Part shown: positions 5,684-7,508 of the stretch, piece by piece
Numbering within the stretch: the first letter of the stretch is position 1
How the letters are laid out: every line of letters starts with the position of its first letter
Source of the DNA: Candidatus Methylomirabilota bacterium
Lineage (GTDB): Bacteria; Methylomirabilota; Methylomirabilia; Methylomirabilales; Methylomirabilaceae
Length of the DNA stretch: 7,508 bases
Direction: 5' to 3'
Assembly (NCBI GenBank): GCA_003105305.1
Contig: PQAQ01000150.1
Location: forward strand, 1 to 7,508
Translations under genes and position numbers: made by a program
Notes under the pieces: generated by a model
The model's input: the letters and a program-made list of their open reading frames with translations, nothing else
What the model was told of the DNA's origin: nothing
Databases searched by the model: none

Positions 5684-5737
5684 GGAGGGCGTGCGTTCGA
5701 TCCTATCCCTTGACAGCCTGTTGAACGCGCGCCTTCC
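5684..5737. repeat. 15-position inverted repeat between reductase and DUF2945 genes
   Basis: GGAGGGCGTGCGTTC (5684-5698) faces GAACGCGCGCCTTCC (5723-5737) across a 24-base loop. Thirteen of 15 positions are Watson-Crick. As plus-strand RNA the other two are G-U pairs, giving an unbroken 15-bp stem; as minus-strand RNA (the sense of the flanking genes) they are A-C mismatches. No T run follows on either side. Confidence 0.6.
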
Positions 5738-5744
5738 TGCCGAG

Positions 5745-7277
5745 TCAGGATCCTGCCGGCTCCATCGACGCTGCGTACTCGAGCGCCTGCAGATCCCGTC
5801 CAATGGTCGCCACAGCAACCGTTCTGCCATCCTTTTTGTAGGCGACAATGCAGTCACGTGCGGCGACGCTGCCGTCAATATCGATCGTATCCCACGATTC
5901 GGCGTAGCCGGCATAACGGATCATGACATCGTAATGCGCGCTCCAGAAGAACGGCGCGTCCCGATACACCGTACGCGCGCCGAGCATATTTTCAGCTACC
6001 ACCTGTCCGTGCCGCTCCGCCACCACCCAATGCTCGATACGCTGCATCCGTCCGCTCATCGCATCACGCCAGCGCGCCACATCTCCGGCCGCAAAGACGC
6101 CGGGGACGCCGGTCTCCAGATGCTCGTCGACCAGAATCCCGCGATCGACAGTGATCCCGGCCGCTTCCGCCAGCGCAGTGCGCGGCCGCACACCCACGCC
6201 GAAAATCACAAGGTCGGCGGCGAGTTCGTGTCCACTGCTCAGCGTCACCGCGCCCGGTCCGATCTGCGCCAGAGAATCACCCATGTGGAAGATGACGCCG
6301 CGCTCCTCGTGCAGATGGCGGATGAAGTCGCCGAGTTCGGGGCCAAGCACGCTCTCGAGCGGCCGCGCCTCCAACGAGACCACATGCACCTCCAATCCGC
6401 GGCTGCGCAAGGCGGCCGCCGTCTCCAGGCCGATGAATCCGGAACCCAGCACGGCCGCCACCTTGGCGCTCTTTGCTCGCTCGATGATGGCGCGGCTGTC
6501 AGCGAGGGAGCGCAGGGTGAACACATGATCGCGATCTCGACCCGAAATGGGCGGCCTGATCGGTTCGGCGCCAGTGGCCAGGAGCAGACGATCGAACGGA
6601 AAGATGCGACCATCTTCGGTCGTGACGGTTCGTTCGGTCGCGCTGATACTCTTCACAGACGCGCCAAGGAGAAGATTAATGCGCTTCTGCTCATAGAACT
6701 CGTCGGGCTGCAACGGAATCCAGTCTTCCCGGGCTGTGCCCGCCAGGTAACCCTTCGACAGGTTGGGTCGGTCACAGGGCCCCGTGGAATCGTCGCTCAG
6801 TATCGTGAGCGGCCCATGATAGCCGCGCCGTCGCAGCATCTCGGCACAAGCGAAGCCCGCGGCTCCGCCACCGACGATCACGACGCTTTCCGGCTGGCGC
6901 GCTGCGGTTGGCGGCGGCCCGGCTTTCGGTTCCGTGGCGATCCGCTCCCGCACCACGATTCGGTCGCCTACGCGCTCGACCTTCCAGCATGGCAGCGGGT
7001 CAAATGCGGGCGCGCCGAGAGCCTCGCCGCTGCGCAGAGAGAAGCAGGCGTGGTGCCAGGGGCATCGTACCGTGTCGCCGACGATGAGGCCCTTTGCCAG
7101 GGGTCCGCCATAATGTGTGCACGTCGCGCCGACAGCCATCACCTCGGCGCCTATGCGCGCCAACACCACCGCCTGGTCCCCCACGTGCCCGCGCAGCAGC
7201 GGCCGATCGCCAAAGTCGGAGAGGGAGATGCCTTTCGTCAGGTCGGGTCCTGCGTCTTTTTCCGTCTGTGAGGCCAT
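5745..7277 (-). CDS. Rieske [2Fe-2S] / FAD-dependent pyridine nucleotide oxidoreductase (AIFM3-type)
   Basis: The 510 residues fuse an N-terminal Rieske ferredoxin to a FAD/NAD(P)H reductase, as in AIF-like (AIFM3/Nfrl) proteins and related to BphA4-type ferredoxin reductases. The Rieske cluster ligands are Cys53-Thr-His55 and Cys72-Pro-Trp-His75 in CTHYGGPL and CPWHHACF. The reductase shows the FAD dinucleotide fold VVIVGGGAAGFACAEML (132-148), CDRPNLSKGYLAG (168-180), ATGAEP (234-239), the NAD(P)H fold VLGSGFIGLETAAAL (276-290), the second FAD motif VPGVFAAGDVARW (391-403) and a C-terminal reductase domain with FFWSAHYD (443-450). It probably passes electrons from NAD(P)H via FAD to the iron-sulfur cluster; the acceptor is unknown, and no oxygenase gene is visible. 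It is cytosolic by sequence. The ATG at 7277 has AAGGAG (7290-7285) 7 bases upstream. It is the first gene of the minus-strand cassette. Confidence 0.93.
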   Translation of the reverse strand: MASQTEKDAGPDLTKGISLSDFGDRPLLRGHVGDQAVVLARIGAEVMAVGATCTHYGGPLAKGLIVGDTVRCPWHHACFSLRSGEALGAPAFDPLPCWKVERVGDRIVVRERIATEPKAGPPPTAARQPESVVIVGGGAAGFACAEMLRRRGYHGPLTILSDDSTGPCDRPNLSKGYLAGTAREDWIPLQPDEFYEQKRINLLLGASVKSISATERTVTTEDGRIFPFDRLLLATGAEPIRPPISGRDRDHVFTLRSLADSRAIIERAKSAKVAAVLGSGFIGLETAAALRSRGLEVHVVSLEARPLESVLGPELGDFIRHLHEERGVIFHMGDSLAQIGPGAVTLSSGHELAADLVIFGVGVRPRTALAEAAGITVDRGILVDEHLETGVPGVFAAGDVARWRDAMSGRMQRIEHWVVAERHGQVVAENMLGARTVYRDAPFFWSAHYDVMIRYAGYAESWDTIDIDGSVAARDCIVAYKKDGRTVAVATIGRDLQALEYAASMEPAGS

Positions 7278-7290
7278 TGTTGTTCTCCTT

Positions 7291-7319
7291 CGTGAAGGCC
7301 GTTAAGCAACTGCTTCACG
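7291..7319 (-). promoter_or_regulatory. Leader hairpin abutting the reductase ribosome site
   Basis: CGTGAAG and CTTCACG are perfect 7-bp inverted copies (7291-7297, 7313-7319) around a 15-base loop. On the minus strand the stem ends exactly where AAGGAG begins (7290-7285). A smaller stem, AAGC/GCTT, competes within it. The position suits translational control, but no known riboswitch is recognised. Confidence 0.4.
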
Positions 7320-7405
7320 TGGGGCCTGACGGGCCGGGTCGATTAACTATTGGCGAGATTCAATCGCTGCGGCTCGCCGTCCCATCCTAAAGTTCCGCTC
7401 TCTCG

Positions 7406-7434
7406 ATGATAGGCTCTGCACGATGCCGGGTCAA
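7406..7434 (-). promoter_or_regulatory. Sigma70-type promoter candidate for the reductase cassette
   Basis: On the minus strand TTGACC (7434-7429), a 17-base spacer and TATCAT (7411-7406) match consensus 5/6 at both boxes with ideal spacing. Transcription would start near 7399, leaving a leader of about 120 bases. The -35 box lies inside a CCGG-flanked imperfect palindrome (7427-7440, core GGGTCAAGTCC), which resembles intergenic palindromic repeats of some alphaproteobacteria, so chance matching to a repeat is possible. Confidence 0.55.
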
Positions 7435-7446
7435 GTCCGGGAGCCG

Positions 7447-7456
7447 TTGATATCAA
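7447..7456. promoter_or_regulatory. 10-bp palindrome upstream of the promoter, possible operator
   Basis: TTGATATCAA is perfectly self-complementary and lies 12 bases upstream of the candidate -35 box. This is a usual place for an activator site. No matching half-sites were found nearby. Confidence 0.3.
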
Positions 7457-7508
7457 GCCACAATGGCAATGGTTGGTCTGCAGAACCTCTACGGTGGTCG
7501 CTTTTCGC

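Noticed and set aside
5746..5755. CAGGATCCTG palindrome at the reductase stop
   Set aside because: A 10-bp palindrome at the 3' end of a gene without a paired copy or promoter nearby is most likely incidental.
5541..7271. Very long plus-strand open frame (576 codons) opposite the reductase
   Set aside because: It mirrors the Rieske/FAD gene in G+C-rich DNA. Its translation is rich in Arg/His/Ala without any recognisable domain, while the minus strand carries complete Rieske, FAD and NAD motifs.
7463..7508. Possible plus-strand gene start at the right edge (MAMVGLQNLYGG...)
   Set aside because: Only 15 codons are visible, there is no SD, and an open frame this short is expected by chance. 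A minus-strand open frame over the same bases (to about 7345) is equally unsupported.
1..7508. CRISPR arrays, terminal inverted repeats or transposase genes
   Set aside because: No regularly spaced direct repeats and no transposase or integrase motifs were seen on either strand.

Overview
The window looks like a piece of a Gram-negative-type bacterial chromosome of moderate-to-high G+C. The left end carries conserved housekeeping genes in the order rpsA, sppA, HU/IHF-like gene, HIT hydrolase, DUF151 nuclease. The rpsA/IHF-like pairing is common in proteobacteria. The insertion of sppA and the presence of a DUF151 protein with a long charged tail would also fit deltaproteobacteria, Nitrospirota or Methylomirabilota (NC10). 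This placement is an inference and is weak.

Bases 1-3184, plus strand: the 3' part of rpsA (ribosomal protein S1), sppA (inner-membrane signal peptide peptidase) 13 bases later, an HU/IHF-family DNA-bending protein with a strong Shine-Dalgarno (SD) sequence, a roughly 220-base gap with a hairpin and a candidate promoter, then a HIT-family nucleotide hydrolase/transferase and a DUF151 bifunctional-nuclease-like protein in a tight pair. Bases 3185-3376 form a convergent gap holding a perfect 6-bp-arm palindrome.

Bases 3377-4195, minus strand: tRNA-Arg(CCT) with encoded CCA, followed after about 30 bases by a membrane-anchored TPR protein whose SD lies just past the tRNA 3' end. The two are probably co-transcribed. 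The tRNA trailer repeats the 5' acceptor strand, so the mature 3' end can fold into an alternative hairpin.

Bases 4196-4524 hold no recognisable gene: the tRNA promoter region, several short inverted repeats and a terminator-like hairpin.

Bases 4525-7277, minus strand, are visibly richer in G+C. They form a cassette of four genes: a Rieske/FAD-NAD(P)H reductase of the AIFM3 type, a DUF2945 small protein, a DUF488 protein starting at TTG, and a class I SAM-dependent methyltransferase that is a pseudogene. The last three overlap by 4 bases at each junction (TTGA, ATGA), which indicates translational coupling. The methyltransferase has lost its frame twice and is truncated after the residues following motif I. 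Bases 7278-7508 hold the cassette's leader, a good sigma70-type promoter candidate and a 10-bp palindrome upstream of it.

No CRISPR array, intact mobile element or clearly novel defence system is visible. The points most worth a second look are the decayed methyltransferase at the end of the coupled operon, the 15-position inverted repeat between the reductase and DUF2945, and the tRNA/TPR transcription unit.
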